A DNA stretch of 64,000 bases from Chamaecyparis obtusa (lineage: Eukaryota > Streptophyta > Pinopsida > Cupressales > Cupressaceae). The notes beneath the pieces were generated by a model, which saw only the letters and a list, made by a program, of their open reading frames with translations, did no database searches and was not told where the DNA came from. The DNA lies in NCBI GenBank assembly GCA_027943335.1, contig BSBK01002059.1, forward strand, positions 926,001-990,000. The letters run 5' to 3'. This document shows, in pieces, positions 1 to 12,238 of this stretch (its first letter is position 1; every line of letters begins with the position of its first letter). The position numbers and the translations under genes were made by a program.

Positions 1-578
1 CCCTTAAGTAAGAGCAAATCAAACAGTGCTTGGGTGCACTTATTTTTTTTGCTCAATCTGAGGTGGCTTAGCTTAGAGTTTCTTTGTTTTGGATTAACTT
101 CATGCTAGATTAAACTCTAAATCTTTGTTTGGTTTGAAAATTTTTAGAATAGGTATCCTCAAAAGCCTTGCTCACAAGAAGCTAACTAATCAATTATCAA
201 ATGTTTCCACCGAGCCTAATTCTTTTAAGGAATATTATGAAATGAAGAAGAACTTAATGAGAGTACAATATGATCTAAGAAAAAAGGAGAATTAGATCAG
301 AATGGATCTTATGGAACTCAATATTTTTGATACCCAACATTGAGTCAATATAAAAAAAATGTACATAAGGGGAAAGCCTTAGTCAACACACCAGATGTTA
401 GTGCTACGGAGAACATGATTAGTTTGACAGTTGATTGTAGTGAAAAAATAATAGTGTTATTGAAACTAAAAGATTCATGGAAGACATCACTGAAGTATGA
501 TCAGGATAGGTATAAATCTATTTTTGACAACATCCCTACATCATAAAAAGAGTGAGTTATTATTTTTGGCATTTTTGT
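1..578 (+). other. Degenerate stretch, probably Copia 3' internal remnant
   Basis: No recognisable protein family is seen. A short open stretch at 340-546 (68 codons) has no motif I know. The segment ends in a purine-rich motif at 579-592 whose surroundings resemble the 3' internal region of the Copia elements further right. I infer an eroded Copia 3' end; the coding part is beyond recognition. Confidence 0.3.
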
Positions 579-592
579 TAAAGGGGGGGGAA
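579..592 (+). promoter_or_regulatory. Polypurine tract-like motif
   Basis: An A3G8A2 run is preceded by a ggcatttttgtt context and followed by aatatatagta. The same arrangement, caaagggggag followed by taatatatagt, occurs at 36244 in Cop-2. It is therefore probably the upstream PPT-like motif of a related Copia remnant. Confidence 0.4.
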
Positions 593-1188
593 TATATAGT
601 ATGAAAATGAAATGCAAAAAGGAAATATAGTATATGACTTAGTAGGAAATAGAGTGTAAAGGACATATGTAATGCATAGATATGATGGATATATATGATT
701 AAGGAAGTATTACTTCAAGAGGAGTAATAAGTTTACCGAGCAATGAATACATGGACAATTTTGAATTTTTGATAACTTTGAAGGTTTTTAACAAAGAATA
801 CCAAACTAATGTAGGGTAATAAGTTGTTTTCTTATTAATTGAATTGTATTTATTTAATTACTAAGTCACTTATTATCTCTTCCTACTTAAGCTAAACTTT
901 AGGTATATACTAATTGATTGTTTTATTAATTATTATTGTGCAACCTAGGTTTTACCTTTTTAGGGTTTTTGATCTCCTTTATAAGGATTGATCTCTCTTG
1001 TAATATTATTGAGAAACATTCATCTTATTGAATTGCAACTTTTATTTTTTTACGTCAAGAATGTCTTGTCTTTTGTAGATCTATGTGTTCAGGACTCTCT
1101 AGCTTCTTGCTTCTCTCTCTTTCTGTGATAGGTGTTTTCATGCAGGTGTTTTTGGGATATGTGGGTTATTTACTCAAAAAATTGAATA
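593..1188 (+). repeat. LTR-like AT-rich segment, partner not found
   Basis: AT-rich DNA lies between a PPT-like motif and a primer-site-like motif, which is the place an LTR would occupy. The part from about 950 to 1185 has the pyrimidine-rich character of a Copia U5 end. No second copy exists in the window, so the boundaries are unknown. Confidence 0.25.
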
Positions 1189-1200
1189 TGGTATTAGAGC
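1189..1200 (+). promoter_or_regulatory. tRNA-Met primer binding site-like sequence
   Basis: tggtattagagc differs at one base from tggtatcagagc, the usual plant Copia primer site complementary to the 3' end of initiator tRNA-Met. It follows an LTR-like segment. No gag is visible downstream. Confidence 0.45.
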
Positions 1201-2230
1201 TTCAGATCTATTTTCCCCTATCCTCTTCTTGAGAGATTCGGCTGTGTTCATCATATCTATGTTTCAGAGGGTTTTCTATTGAATTTGGAGGGACCTCTCT
1301 TTCTAGTCATCTTTGGCTTCAAACAGAGCTCGTGGTTGCATTCAGAGAATCCAAGAACCCCTAGATCCATATAAAGTTTTTCAAATTTGGACAAAGGTAG
1401 AATCTTGGTAAAAAAAAATTTGCAACCAGCTTCAACATGGATCCCAAGGTGGTCACTAGGTTTTGGAGCATTTTTGGCTCAAATAAACCTCACTATTGAG
1501 CTTGCAGTAGCAAAGAACCACTATTTCCATATAAAACACATCTAGTTTAGATGACATCATAGATAGTGGGAATGTTTTCTTTACATATCAAGGTGTACAA
1601 CCTTGGCACATAGATCAAGGTAAGGTACAAATATATATATATATATTATGGCACCACCACCAGTGGCCCCTGCCAGCTATGTCCACTACCGTTGCCATTG
1701 TGGATGTAACCATGGTAACCGCAATGGTCACTAATGACATCTAATGATGCAGTGACCACCAGATTAATTATCGGTCATCCCCAGAACCACATGCAATTAC
1801 CAAAAATTTCAGTCCCCACACAATAGCTGCTAGGTCCTATGGGGGACCAGGCCTCGGTAGAACCAACCCTTATGCATTTAGCCCCTGGTCATGTGGCGAC
1901 CAGGGGCCAAATGGTTTTAGCCCCAAGGGCCTTTTTTGTTGTGATGGCCTTACGACCATCAATTTTAAAACCATCATTTCCTGATGTCAGCATGCATCAA
2001 TACTCTTCTGCACTTTTTGGGGCCCATTAGTATATTTATACTTTTTTTCTCATAACTTGAGCATACGGTGTCAAAATTAGGAAAATGAGATATCATCAGA
2101 AAGCTATTTCTAAGCTCTATCTAGATCTAGAGGTTTGAATTTCTGATTTTTCTTTTTTGATGGTGTTTTCTATTCTCAAAGTGATATGTTCATTTTTGCA
2201 CTGCGGGAGCTCTATCTTGTGCATCTCAAC
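1201..2230. other. Intergenic or eroded repeat, no gene seen
   Basis: Apart from a short (AT)n tract at about 1631-1648, I see no structured feature. A GC-richer patch at 1650-1920 contains open codons but no protein family. The stretch from about 2040, with its ctcataacttgagcat text, looks like common plant repeat DNA. It is the left flank of Cop-1 and should continue at 15235. Confidence 0.4.
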
Positions 2231-3536
2231 TGTTAGGAATAGTCCCAAGAGATAACCGGAAGGTGGGGGGGGGGATGAATCAGCTATTTACAAGTTTCAA
2301 TTCATTATCCAATTAAGTATACTTAATTATAAAGAATAAGCGCAATGAAAGAACACTTGAACAAAACACCAATATTTTTGTTACGGGGAAACCCAAATAG
2401 GTAAAAACCCTGGTGGGAATTGACACCCACTAATATTCTGCACTAGTGTATTATGATCCTTGTTAGAAGATACTTAACCTTGTTAGGAGTCTCTTTACAA
2501 TATATTTAGTATAGTAGACCTGGTCAAGGGTCAGACCCTATTAGGAGTCTTTTACAATTAACCCTATTAGGGGTGAGGATGCACTATTTGAGAGCACAAA
2601 GCTCAAAGGGGTAAAGGCTACAACCTTATGTTTAATAGATACACACTATATCTAGATCTTGGTGAACTATGATTTGACTTTCTATGTAGATTAGTTCCAA
2701 TGTATAGCACAAATACTTTACTTGGTCACATAGACCTTCTGATGGCTCAACACTTCACACACTCTGCTCTTCTCTTCACAATCAACTATGAACCACACTT
2801 CAATAATTACAAATGACTGTCTATAAATATCTTTCCTCTAAATGATATAATCAATTCATCTTGTTAGAACCACCTTGAAATAATATTAGAGAAGCCATAA
2901 AAAACTCCATTAATAATTAAGTCGGCTCTACTAAGCACGCAAAACATTTTGAGGCCTATCCAATAACATAATTTTAGATGCACACTACACACTGTCGGCT
3001 CTACCAAAATAACTATATCTTTCTCCTCAAGATGAATTACCTCATGCACTCTCAACCAAACATTTATAACTCTTCTCCAAGCTCTAATCCAAGGGCACAT
3101 ACTGAAATAATAGGTGCAACTCTAGAACCAATATAATCTCTGTCGGCTCTTTTGAATAAACACAAGAAATTGCTGCTAATGAATAGCGACTACATAACTT
3201 CACTTCTACTGATCATCAGAATCTACCTCCATGAATGTAATATCATGAGTATGTCTTCATCACATATCCAAATGCACAAGGCTCCATGATAACTATATGG
3301 ACAACCATACACAGAACACTACCTGTTACTCTTTCAAGAACACTGTTGACACAAGTTGCTATATAACTGTTTGTACTAACAGTTAACCTCTGCGCCCATG
3401 ATATCATGATAATAACATGTCCATGCTACATTTACTGAAAGATTACTACATAAGTCTTGCATGCATGCTACTTACCATATGTTTTCATCAATGACAAAAA
3501 TACAGTCAGCACTAGCTTGCTGGTAAATCTCCAACA
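2231..3536 (-). repeat. Cop-1 3' LTR
   Basis: It begins tgttaggaatagtcc and ends aatctccaaca in the plus direction, so the reverse strand has TGTTGG...CTAACA ends. It matches the two LTRs of Cop-2 (30660-31967 and 36493-37767) and the LTR of Cop-4 (51101-52401) along its length. Length is 1306 bp. A run of ten G near 2263-2272 corresponds to the poly-C run near the ends of the Cop-2 LTRs. A TATA-like tatttatag on the reverse strand lies near 2820-2830. Confidence 0.88.
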
Positions 3537-3548
3537 ATCTCCCCCTTT
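3537..3548 (-). promoter_or_regulatory. Cop-1 polypurine tract
   Basis: The reverse strand reads aaagggggagat directly against the LTR start, the standard place for plus-strand priming. Cop-2 has the identical 12 bases at 36481-36492. Confidence 0.8.
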
Positions 3549-3868
3549 GGCATTGATGACAACATATGGAATGAAAAACTCCACAAATCCAAATAAATAT
3601 TTCTTTTATAAGATTCTCCATTTCCTCTTCAAAAATCTGCCAAAGATGAATCCTCCATCTACTATAATATTCTTCAACATTATCCATTTCCCCAACTGAA
3701 CTACTTCCATAACTGAATACTACTCCTGCTTAGTATAATACTCCTCCTTTTACTTATGTTTTTCATGATTGTATATTACTCCCCCTTTGACATCAATGGA
3801 AAATGGCACCAATTAGTTTAAACATCGGTACTACTCCTAAAGTAGAGTAGTCAACCATCCATCAATCC
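3549..3868 (-). other. Cop-1 3' non-coding tail, left part
   Basis: This matches the tail of Cop-2 (about 36150-36480) in reverse complement and contains a second PPT-like motif at 3779-3788. No ORF is supported. The tail resumes at 12239 after the NAG-1 insertion. Confidence 0.7.
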
Positions 3869-6713
3869 TGTTGGTGTTTGAAAATGCTTATGCCACTTAG
3901 GGCTGCCAATATGCCTTGAGACTAATGTTAGGAGTGGTTAATTCCAAGTATGAGAGCTCTACAAGACAACTGGACCAACTATAGGGTCAAGACTACCCTC
4001 TTCACTTTTGGCTCAGCAAAACCATGGTGGGTGCACCTAATCCAGTAACTTATGGCATTTTAGGACTTTCGACTAGATTAAATAAAGTAGATGATCGTAA
4101 GAGACTACTAAATGCTAACCAGACATTCATTGAATCTCAATTGCTATTGGGTATAAAGTGGCCTTTTGAAGGGTATTACTACCAACAACAATACTTAAAA
4201 CTTAAAATGGTCTTTGATTAATGAGGATAGGGAAGGTAGACAAGAGCCAATCAGACATTAGACTCAACTAAATGTACTAATCCTTGATCAGTGCCATTAT
4301 CCATTGGGCAGACCTCACATACAAACAATGAATTGTGAACTAACTATTGTCAAAGACCCATAGCCATAAATATAAACATTCCAGCCCATCCACTACTTAT
4401 GAAATCCTTCTGTAGACAACCAAGACTGAATCTATGTCCCCTCTAAAGTATATTTCACTTGATCCTAGATCAAGAACTAAAGATAAGAACATATGCAAAG
4501 GTAACCCTATGTAATGGATCATAAAATCCAAGATTCACAAGAATGACACCAAGGAGAGACTTGGAAGCATGAAAAACTTATATTAAGTATAATGAGTCAT
4601 GTACATGATCAAAGTAGGACAGAGATCAAACCACTTCAATAACCTATAAAAGACTTCCAAAAATTCTATTCAACTTACATGCAATGTGATACAACCCTGC
4701 TACAAACCCCTAGAACTAACTATAATTAGAACCTCTAGACTGATTAAAATTTGAACCCCGACTCTATCAAAAACTAACAACTTATACCACTAGCCACCTT
4801 GGGAATCTCAAAGAGATTGCATGAAGCGTAGGGTGACTAGGGTTAGGGTTACAATAGCTAAACCAATTGGAAATGGTCAAAAACTTATTGCAGGAGCTGG
4901 AAACCAAGCAACTTGGAGAAAACAAATATCAAATAGATCTCCAATTATGAAAATCTACGAGCTTAGTATAGAACACCAGGGAACTGCCATAAAAATTAGT
5001 CTACTCAACCACCTACAAATACACCCTAAGCACAAAACCACACTCCTCCAGGTACAAAACAACTTCTGCAATCAATCACCCAACTCACTGGACCAGACTG
5101 CAACAATCGATGCCACTAACTAGATCAAGAAACGACTAGAAAAACCATAAATTCTAGGTACCTCTTGTCGTGAAAACCATCTACAAGTTTAAATTTGAAT
5201 TCCAATGGTCAAGTCTTGGTGCTAGCAGTGAATTGGTGGTCATGATTCAAACTGAGATCGACATTAAATCCTAACCGTAGATCCTCCTATCTTCCCAGGT
5301 TTATGACTTTAACTCATCCAAGCACCTCAGGTTACTTTTAGCGAACACATGACAAAGGAAAATCCCATTCATGGAATGAAAGTCTAAACCCCAGTTAAAT
5401 TCAGTGACCACATGACTGCACATGTTAAAATAACCCCTTAAGTTATCTAGCGAACTGGCAACTGAAGACATTTCACCAGTTCACGTGAACAAGTCACAAG
5501 AAGAAGATTTTGTTGGGCCACTACTTTTATCCACACCACCAAAAGCACTGAGAAACCCTATTGGGCCTGCCAAGGTAAATCGATGGCCAATCTCATGTTC
5601 ACATAGGTCTAACACACTTCATAAGCTTTTATGCCAACCATTGATTTTATAAGGATGTCAGGTCCCACTGCAATTCCACATCACCATTTGGCTCAACCAA
5701 CTGAAAACTAACACATCAGTGCCATCGAGCAGACAGGTCCCACCACACTTATCTGCCAATGGGCCCCAAGTGATAGATGTCAACTGGTCACATGGTCGCA
5801 TGTCAGAAATACCTAACATGCGATCATACGACAACCAATAAAAACACACACCTTCACTTCCTTTCTGACATCGGGACCACCGCTGAAGAAACACTTATAG
5901 CAAACAAGATCAATGGCTAGCACATGATCTCATGACATGAGAATATTCTTTACGATCACACACCCATCGTAGATCAAAAGCCTCTTGAAGACTCAGGCCC
6001 ATGAGATTTTCATGTCATTATCAAGCATCTAATAAGAAAACTCTATCTCAACAGCCTTTGATAGCGATCCCATGGTCCATTGCATTGCCGAAGAAGATCG
6101 ATAGTTGTCGCTATACCGCTATCTTTAAAAATGAGTAGCTTTCCCTAGCGGTATAATGACAATCATGAGATCTTACTAAAGTTTAACCCCTTGGGAAGGA
6201 AAATGTCCCAACAACCAATCGCACTTGTGCAGTTAAGACCAATGAACAATGAATGCCAGCAAAAGGGAAGAAAAGTGAGGTTGAAAACATCCAAAGTTTT
6301 TACAATAGTGAAGGATCAAAAACATCCAGGGTTCTTGATGCCAGAAGACAAGAGTGCAAAAATAGGAAGCACAAGGTTAAAAACAACCAGGGTTTTCATA
6401 CAGATGACAGAAAACATCATGGGTTCTTGACAACACTATGGGTTTTTGACACTTAGGCATATTCTGAAACTGTTTCCTGCAGACCTTAAAACTTGAATAA
6501 CTCTCTGGATTTTGTGAATTATGAGATATGATCTAGACTGGAGCATGGTGACAACATGAATAACCTACGACTAAGGGTGCACAACATAAAACATTAGGGA
6601 TCTACTTCATAGGATAAAAATGTGATTGCAGGCCGGGTAGGACAACTTAACAAAGATTGCAGGGAAAAGGCCATTTTCATAGGATTTCATGTTGACTGAA
6701 AAATGGACTAATA
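3869..6713 (-). repeat. NAG-1 3' LTR
   Basis: A 2845-bp LTR that aligns end to end with 9362-12238; differences are scattered substitutions plus a roughly 32-bp segment present only in the right copy. It contains a perfect 9-bp inverted repeat (6113-6121 with 6146-6154) that is broken in the right copy. Open stretches inside it (for example 4821-5123) occur in both LTRs with changes and show no protein family, so I do not call genes. Confidence 0.85.
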
Positions 6714-6948
6714 GTGGCTCTAGTTGGGGACATGTATCTCTTGTAGTTACAATGAGGACCTCAGATCTCTGGGAAGAAGCAGACCACCCACTGGAGAAAA
6801 CAAAATAGGCCCTCTCCTTTCTCTTTATCCAAGAAATCATAGACTGGCTCCTCACAAAAACTTGGCACCATTTGTACAAAATATATAGAAAATACATAAG
6901 TAACATCGGTATGCCAGAAGAAAACCAACCCTTTCCTCTATCAAAAAC
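6714..6948 (-). other. NAG-1 3' internal end
   Basis: Short stretch between the acidic ORFs and the 3' LTR. A reverse-strand open segment with a hydrophobic patch crosses into the LTR, but its edges do not respect the element structure. I see no clear polypurine tract at the LTR border. Confidence 0.4.
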
Positions 6949-8089
6949 CTAGTTTCTGCTCACAAAATCAAACAAAGGTCTGAAACCTTTTCCACATGCA
7001 CAATGACAAAAAACACTGCCAGGTATTGACTGCAAAACAACCCTAGGTTTATCATCACCAATGCCCTCCTTCACATGTCCCCCCACAAACTCACTACTTG
7101 AAAAACAAGCATTGTCAAAATCATCATGGATTGAAACATATGGAAGGGGACAAAAGACTGACATCTTTCCTCCCTAGCTGTAGGCATCCGGCTCATCTGT
7201 AATGCACTCTTGCACATCGAAAGAGAAACCATTATATTCATTTTCACTTACCTCAGCCAAGACAACTGATTCATCTTGATGAATTATACCTTTATCTTCA
7301 TAAACATAACTCTCATGACTAACATCATGAATCACATTATCTTCATCACTATCAATACTTGGTGACAGGAGAAAAACCCTGTCACAATGTAATGCACCTC
7401 TATCAGGAAAATAAAATTCATTTTGCATTACCTTTCCTTCAACTAGCTTCATTGGTAATGGGGACTCAGGATCAACCACATATGAAACTTCAAGTATAGG
7501 AGGTGAGCAATCCTCAACAAAATCCATCCTCTGAGCACACCTCAAATAGTGGGTTAGAAACAACATGGAATTGTTTCTCATAATAATTTGGACAAAGTGT
7601 CAACTAGTTCTCACTAGTGTCCTCATCAAATAACTCATTGGCAACCACACTATATATGTCTTTGTTTCCATCATCATACACATCTTCAAAAGAAGAAGAG
7701 AATTCAGAGTCAAAATTAGAGCATGACTCACCGTCACTGCTGTCAACATATGAATAATCAGTGTTGTACTCATCAGAAGAACCATCCCATGGATTTCTCC
7801 ATAAATCTTCAACTTCCAAGACCTTGTAATTAGCATCACTATCACCCACTAACATAGAAGACTGCAAAGAAAAAACCTCTACAACATGAGAGAAACCCTA
7901 TGACATATCATTAGAAAGAAATTCATTCTCAACCTCATCCATGATCCCACAATCAACACCTTTCTTAGCATCTATATCAACATCACTTGGTGGCAAAGAA
8001 TTTTCACAATTATCATCACTATTCTTGGGAAAATCATGTATAGGGAAAAGTGCCTCCTTATTTACTGTACCTTTGGTAGTAGAACTCAT
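6949..8089 (-). pseudogene. NAG-1 acidic post-gag ORF region, unknown function
   Basis: Three reverse-strand open segments (8089-7604 with one stop near 7898, 7581-7174, 7164-6949) follow gag. The first two share a frame; the last two share another, so one frameshift near 7590 would join them. Composition is very rich in Asp, Glu and Ser, with runs such as SSDEYNTDYS and DSSDGESCSN. I see no DSG protease motif, no YVDD and no zinc knuckle. The part near 7000-7160 has several Cys and His residues but no spacing I recognise. It sits where protease and pol would lie in an autonomous Gypsy element. It may be a single disordered acidic protein or a C-terminal Gag extension. Function unknown. Confidence 0.5.
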
Positions 8090-8163
8090 TTCACCTTATA
8101 TACAACACTGTGATTAATACAATAATTAAAAGGATGAGAGCAATGATGTCTCTCACCCTCCTC

Positions 8164-8808
8164 CTAGCCATTTACCCTATTCTGAATATGCAAACTAGTA
8201 GAGGCATGTCTTCTTAGAACTCCATACTTCAGATTGCACTCAATATCCAATGCAACCTCAAAAGCCTAATGTAGACTTTGTGGTTGTTTATCCCTCAGCA
8301 AGAAACCTATTTTTTGGTTAAATGCACTCAAGTAAATGACTAGACAAATCTGATCATGAGGTTTAAAATCCTTAGGGATATCCATTAATGTCCTAGTGAA
8401 TCTGCTGTTAAATCTTTGAATCAACTCATCTTCTTCAATCTGAATTCCCATCAAATTGTCCAACATTGATTTTACATCTACCCCGCTATCAAAATAATCA
8501 ATGAAGTAATAACTCAACTCATCCCATGAAGAAATAGAGGCTGCAGGCAAAAATGAAAACCACTCCCTTTCATCTCCCTCAAGAGTCTGCACAAACAGCC
8601 TCATCCACAAATCCTCATGGCAGACATCAAAATCTCACATTAAATCAGAAAAAGCCATCACATGTTTTCTTGCTGATGGACACTGATTCCTATTAAACTT
8701 TGGTAGATACTCTCTGATTTCATCAAGGACTTTGTTGGGGAAACTAGGTATGCCATCATAACAAAATGGTGCATAACCCCTACCAATAGGACCCCTAATC
8801 ACATCCAT
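8164..8808 (-). pseudogene. gag: NAG-1 Gag (Ty3/Gypsy capsid-like), two premature stops
   Basis: Reading from an ATG at 8808, about 215 codons are in one frame, with TGA at 8635-8637 and TAG at 8266-8268. The central part shows the retrotransposon Gag (capsid) pattern: a LFVQTLEGDEREWF segment, then ASISSWDEL, a YYFIDYF segment, and a later FNSRFTRTLMDIP segment. In such proteins this domain assembles the virus-like particle that packages element RNA. No CCHC zinc knuckle follows, which is unusual for a complete Gag. It ends at a TAG (8164-8166); the acidic ORFs follow in another frame. Confidence 0.75.
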
Positions 8809-9340
8809 CACTGATATACAACCTTGTGCCTATACACTTGATTCTTTGTAAATAAAAAATAAGGGATCAAAACACTTTTAAATAACTCCCACCTCTCACT
8901 TAGCTATTCTGAGATACTTCACACTTGTCCTATCCCTTTAATGACATAATCATTTGATTAGGACCATGCATATACATAAAATTTTGATGGAGAATACTTG
9001 GATCACTCTGCTGAATGTTGTTGCCTTCTTCTCAGCTAAATGAAGTCCCAACAAAATTGTACAACTCAGGTTCTTTCTAGCATAGAGTCGCCACCTCTCT
9101 TCAGAGGACACAAACTTTACTAATCTATCTTGAAACACTGATAGACTCTGAGCACTCCCATAGCAAAGCCACATATAACTCAATCAAAAAATCTAGGTAG
9201 GACACTTGTAAATTCCCAGCAAAGTCGCCATCTTGTTGGTGACTCGGATGGGCAAATCAATCTAGTCAACAAAAGATTTTGAATATAACAACACAAGCCC
9301 GACCAGAGATCTTAATGGATATACTTCTACATTGTTGTTC
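8809..9340 (-). other. NAG-1 5' leader
   Basis: About 530 bp between the primer site and gag. No supported ORF. It contains a second primer-site-like sequence at 9213-9230. Confidence 0.6.
9213..9230 (-). promoter_or_regulatory. Second primer-site-like copy in NAG-1 leader
   Basis: The reverse strand reads tggcgactttgctgggaa. It is followed on the plus strand by tcttgttggtg. Both the 18-mer and its neighbour match the true primer site and LTR end about 128 bp to the right, suggesting duplication of the LTR/PBS junction. Confidence 0.5.
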
Positions 9341-9358
9341 TCCCCAGCAGAGTCACCA
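9341..9358 (-). promoter_or_regulatory. NAG-1 primer binding site
   Basis: The reverse strand reads tggtgactctgctgggga three bases inside the 5' LTR. This TGGYGACTC...GGGGA type is common in plant Gypsy elements of the Tat/Ogre group, usually assigned to a tRNA-Arg. The tRNA assignment is from general knowledge and was not checked. Confidence 0.65.
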
Positions 9359-9361
9359 TCT

Positions 9362-12238
9362 TATTGGTGTTTGAAAATGCTTATGCCACTTAGGGCTACC
9401 AATATGCCTTGAGACTAATGTTAGGAGTGGTTAATTCCAAGTATGAGAGCTCTACAAGACAACTGGACCAACTATAGGGTCAAGACTACCCTCTTCACTT
9501 TTGGCTCTGCAAAACCATGGTGAGTGCACCTAATCTACTAACTTATGACATTTTAGGACTTTGGACTAGATTAAACAAAGCAGATGACAGCAAGAGACTA
9601 CTAAATGTTAACCAGACATTCATTGAATCTCAATTGCTATTGGGTATAAAATGGCCTTGTGAAGGGTATTACTACCAACAACAATACTGAAAACTTAAAA
9701 TGGTCTTTGATTAATGAGGATAGGGAAGGTAGACAAGAGCCAGTCAGACATTGGACTCAACTAAATGTACTAATCCTTGATCAGTGCCATTATCCATTGG
9801 GTAGACCTCACATACAAATAATGAAACATGAACTGACTATTATCAAAGACTCATAGCCATAAATATAAACATTCCAGCCCATCCACTACTTGTAAGATCC
9901 TTCTGTAGACAACCAAGACTGAATCTATGTCCCCTCTAAAGTATATTTCACTTGATCCTAGATCAAGAACTAAAGACAAGAACATATGCAAAGGTAACCC
10001 TATGCAATGGATCATAAAATCCAAGATTCACAAGAATGACACCAAGGAGAGACTTGGAAGCATGAAAAACTTATATTAAGTATAATGAGTCATGTACATG
10101 ATCAAAGTAGGACAGAGATCAAACCACTTCAATAACCTATAAAAGACTTCCAAAAATTCTATTAAGCTTACATGCAATGTGATACAACCTTGCTATAAAC
10201 CCCTAGAACTAACTATAATCAGAACCTCTAGACTGATTAAAATTTGAGCCCTGACTCTATCAAAAACTAACAACTTATACCACTAACAACCTTGAGAATC
10301 TCAAAGAGATTGCATGAAGCTTAGGGTGACTAGGGTTAGGGTTACAACAAGTAAACCAATTGGAAATGGTTAAAAACTTATTGCAGGGGCTGGAAACCAA
10401 GCAACCTAAAGAAAATAAATCTCAAATAGATCTATAATTATGAAAATCTACAAGCTTAGTATAGAACACCAGGGAACTTCCATAAAAATTAGTCTAATCA
10501 ACCACCTACAAACACACCTTGAGCACAAAACTACACTCCTCCAGGTACAAAACAACTTCGACAATCAATCACCCAACTCACTGGACCAGACTGCAACAAT
10601 CGATGCCACCAACCAAATCAAGAAACGGCCAGAAAAACCATAAATTCTAGGTACCTCTTGTTGCGAAAACCATCTACAAGTTTAAATTTGAATTCCAATT
10701 GTCAAGTCTTGGTGCCAGTAGTGAATTGGTGGTCATGATTCAAACTGAGATCGACATTAAATCCTGACCGTAGATCCTCCTATCTTCCTAGGTTTATGAC
10801 TTTAACTCATCCAAGCACCTCGGGTTACTTTCAGCGAACACATGACAAAGGAAAATCCCATTCATGGAATGAAAGTATAAACCCTAGTTAAATTCAGTGA
10901 ACACACAACTGCACATGTCAAAATAACCCCTTAAGTTATCTGGCGAACTAGCAACTAAAGACATTTCGCCAGTTCATGGAAATAATAGTGTTGCCGCTTA
11001 AAACATCACATGAACCAATGACAAGAAGAAGATTTTGTTGGGCCACTACTTTTATCCACATCACCAAAAGCACCGAGAAACCCTATTGGACCTGCCAAGT
11101 TAAATCGATGGCCAGTCTCATGTTCACATAGGTCTAACACACTTCATAAGTTTTTATGCCAACCATTGATTTTATATGGATGTCAAGTCCCACTGCAATT
11201 CCACATCACCATTCGGCTCAACCAACTAAAAATTAACACATCAGTGCCATCGAGCAGACACGTCCCACCAAACTTATCCGCCAACGGGCCCCAAGCGACA
11301 AATGTCAACCGGTCCCATGGTCACATGTCAAAAATACCTAACATGTGATCATGCAACAACTAATAAAAACATGCACCTTCAGTTCCTTTCTAACACTGGG
11401 ACCACCATTGAAGAAACGCTTGTAGCAAACAAGATCAACAGCTGGCACATGATCTTATGACATGAGAATATTCTTTACGTTCACACACCTGTCGTAGATC
11501 AAAAGCCTCTTGAAGACCCAGGCCCATGAGATTTCCATGTCATTATCAGGCATCCAATAAGAAAACTCTAGCTTAGTAGCCTCTGATAGCGATCCCACAG
11601 TCCATTTCATCACCGAAGAAGATCGACAGTTGTCGCTATACCATGATCTTAAAAAATGAGTAGCTTTCCCTAGCGGTATAATGACAACCACAAGATCTTA
11701 CTAAAGTTTAACCCCTTGGGAAGGAAAAGGTCCCACCAACCGATCGCACTTGCGTAGTTAAGACTGACGAACAAGGAATGCCAACAAAAGGGAAGAAAAG
11801 AAAGGTCAAAAACATCCAAAGTTTTTACAATAGTGAAGGATTGAAAACATCTAGGGTTTTTGGTGCTAGAAGACAAGCATGCAAAAATAGGAAGCACAAG
11901 GTTGAAAACAACCAGGGTTTTCATACAGATGATAGAAAACATCATGGGTTCTCGACAACACTGTGGGTTTTCGACACTTAGGCATATTCTAAAATTATTT
12001 TTTGTAGAATTTAAAACTTGAATAACTCTCTAGATTTTGTGAATTATGAGACATGATCTAGACTAGAGCATGGTGACAACATGAAGAATCTACGGCTAAA
12101 GGCGCACACCATAAAACATTCAGGATCTACTTCACATGATAAAAATGTGATTGCAGGCTGGGTAGGACAACTTAACAAAGATTGCAGGGAAAAGACCATT
12201 TTCATAGGATTTCATGTTGACTGGAAAATGGACTAACA
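9362..12238 (-). repeat. NAG-1 5' LTR
   Basis: A 2877-bp partner of 3869-6713. It carries a roughly 32-bp extra segment near 10978-11010 that the left copy lacks. The first bases are tattgg, where the left copy has tgttgg. The right border is followed by the target duplication agtct and then by resumed Cop-1 sequence. Confidence 0.85.

Larger units (their letters stand above)
3869..12238 (-). mobile_element. NAG-1: Gypsy-like element with giant LTRs, gag but no pol
   Basis: Two long direct repeats (3869-6713 and 9362-12238) bracket a 2.65 kb interior. The ends are TGTTGG...CTAACA. Flanks aatcc (3864-3868) and agtct (12239-12243) each differ by one base from agtcc, the sequence expected at the empty site in Cop-2. 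The repeats are therefore LTRs and not a segmental duplication. Gag and primer site both read leftward. The interior holds gag and acidic ORFs but no protease, RT, RNase H or integrase that I can see. It must have relied on enzymes made by another element. It resembles LARD or TR-GAG type non-autonomous elements. Confidence 0.85.

Noticed and set aside
1839..2030. Open stretch of 63 codons
   Set aside because: No family, no start context, isolated in repeat DNA.
2262..2272. Poly-G and poly-C runs near LTR ends as assembly errors
   Set aside because: They recur at the same place in several LTR copies of two families, so they are part of the LTR, although their lengths may be unreliable.
9659..10643. 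Short open frames in the NAG-1 right LTR
   Set aside because: The matching left-LTR positions carry changed or missing frames; no sign of coding constraint.
3869..12238. Large direct duplication of about 2.85 kb read as a segmental duplication
   Set aside because: The repeats have TG...CA ends, a primer site next to one of them, a gag between them and a 5-bp target duplication, so they are LTRs.
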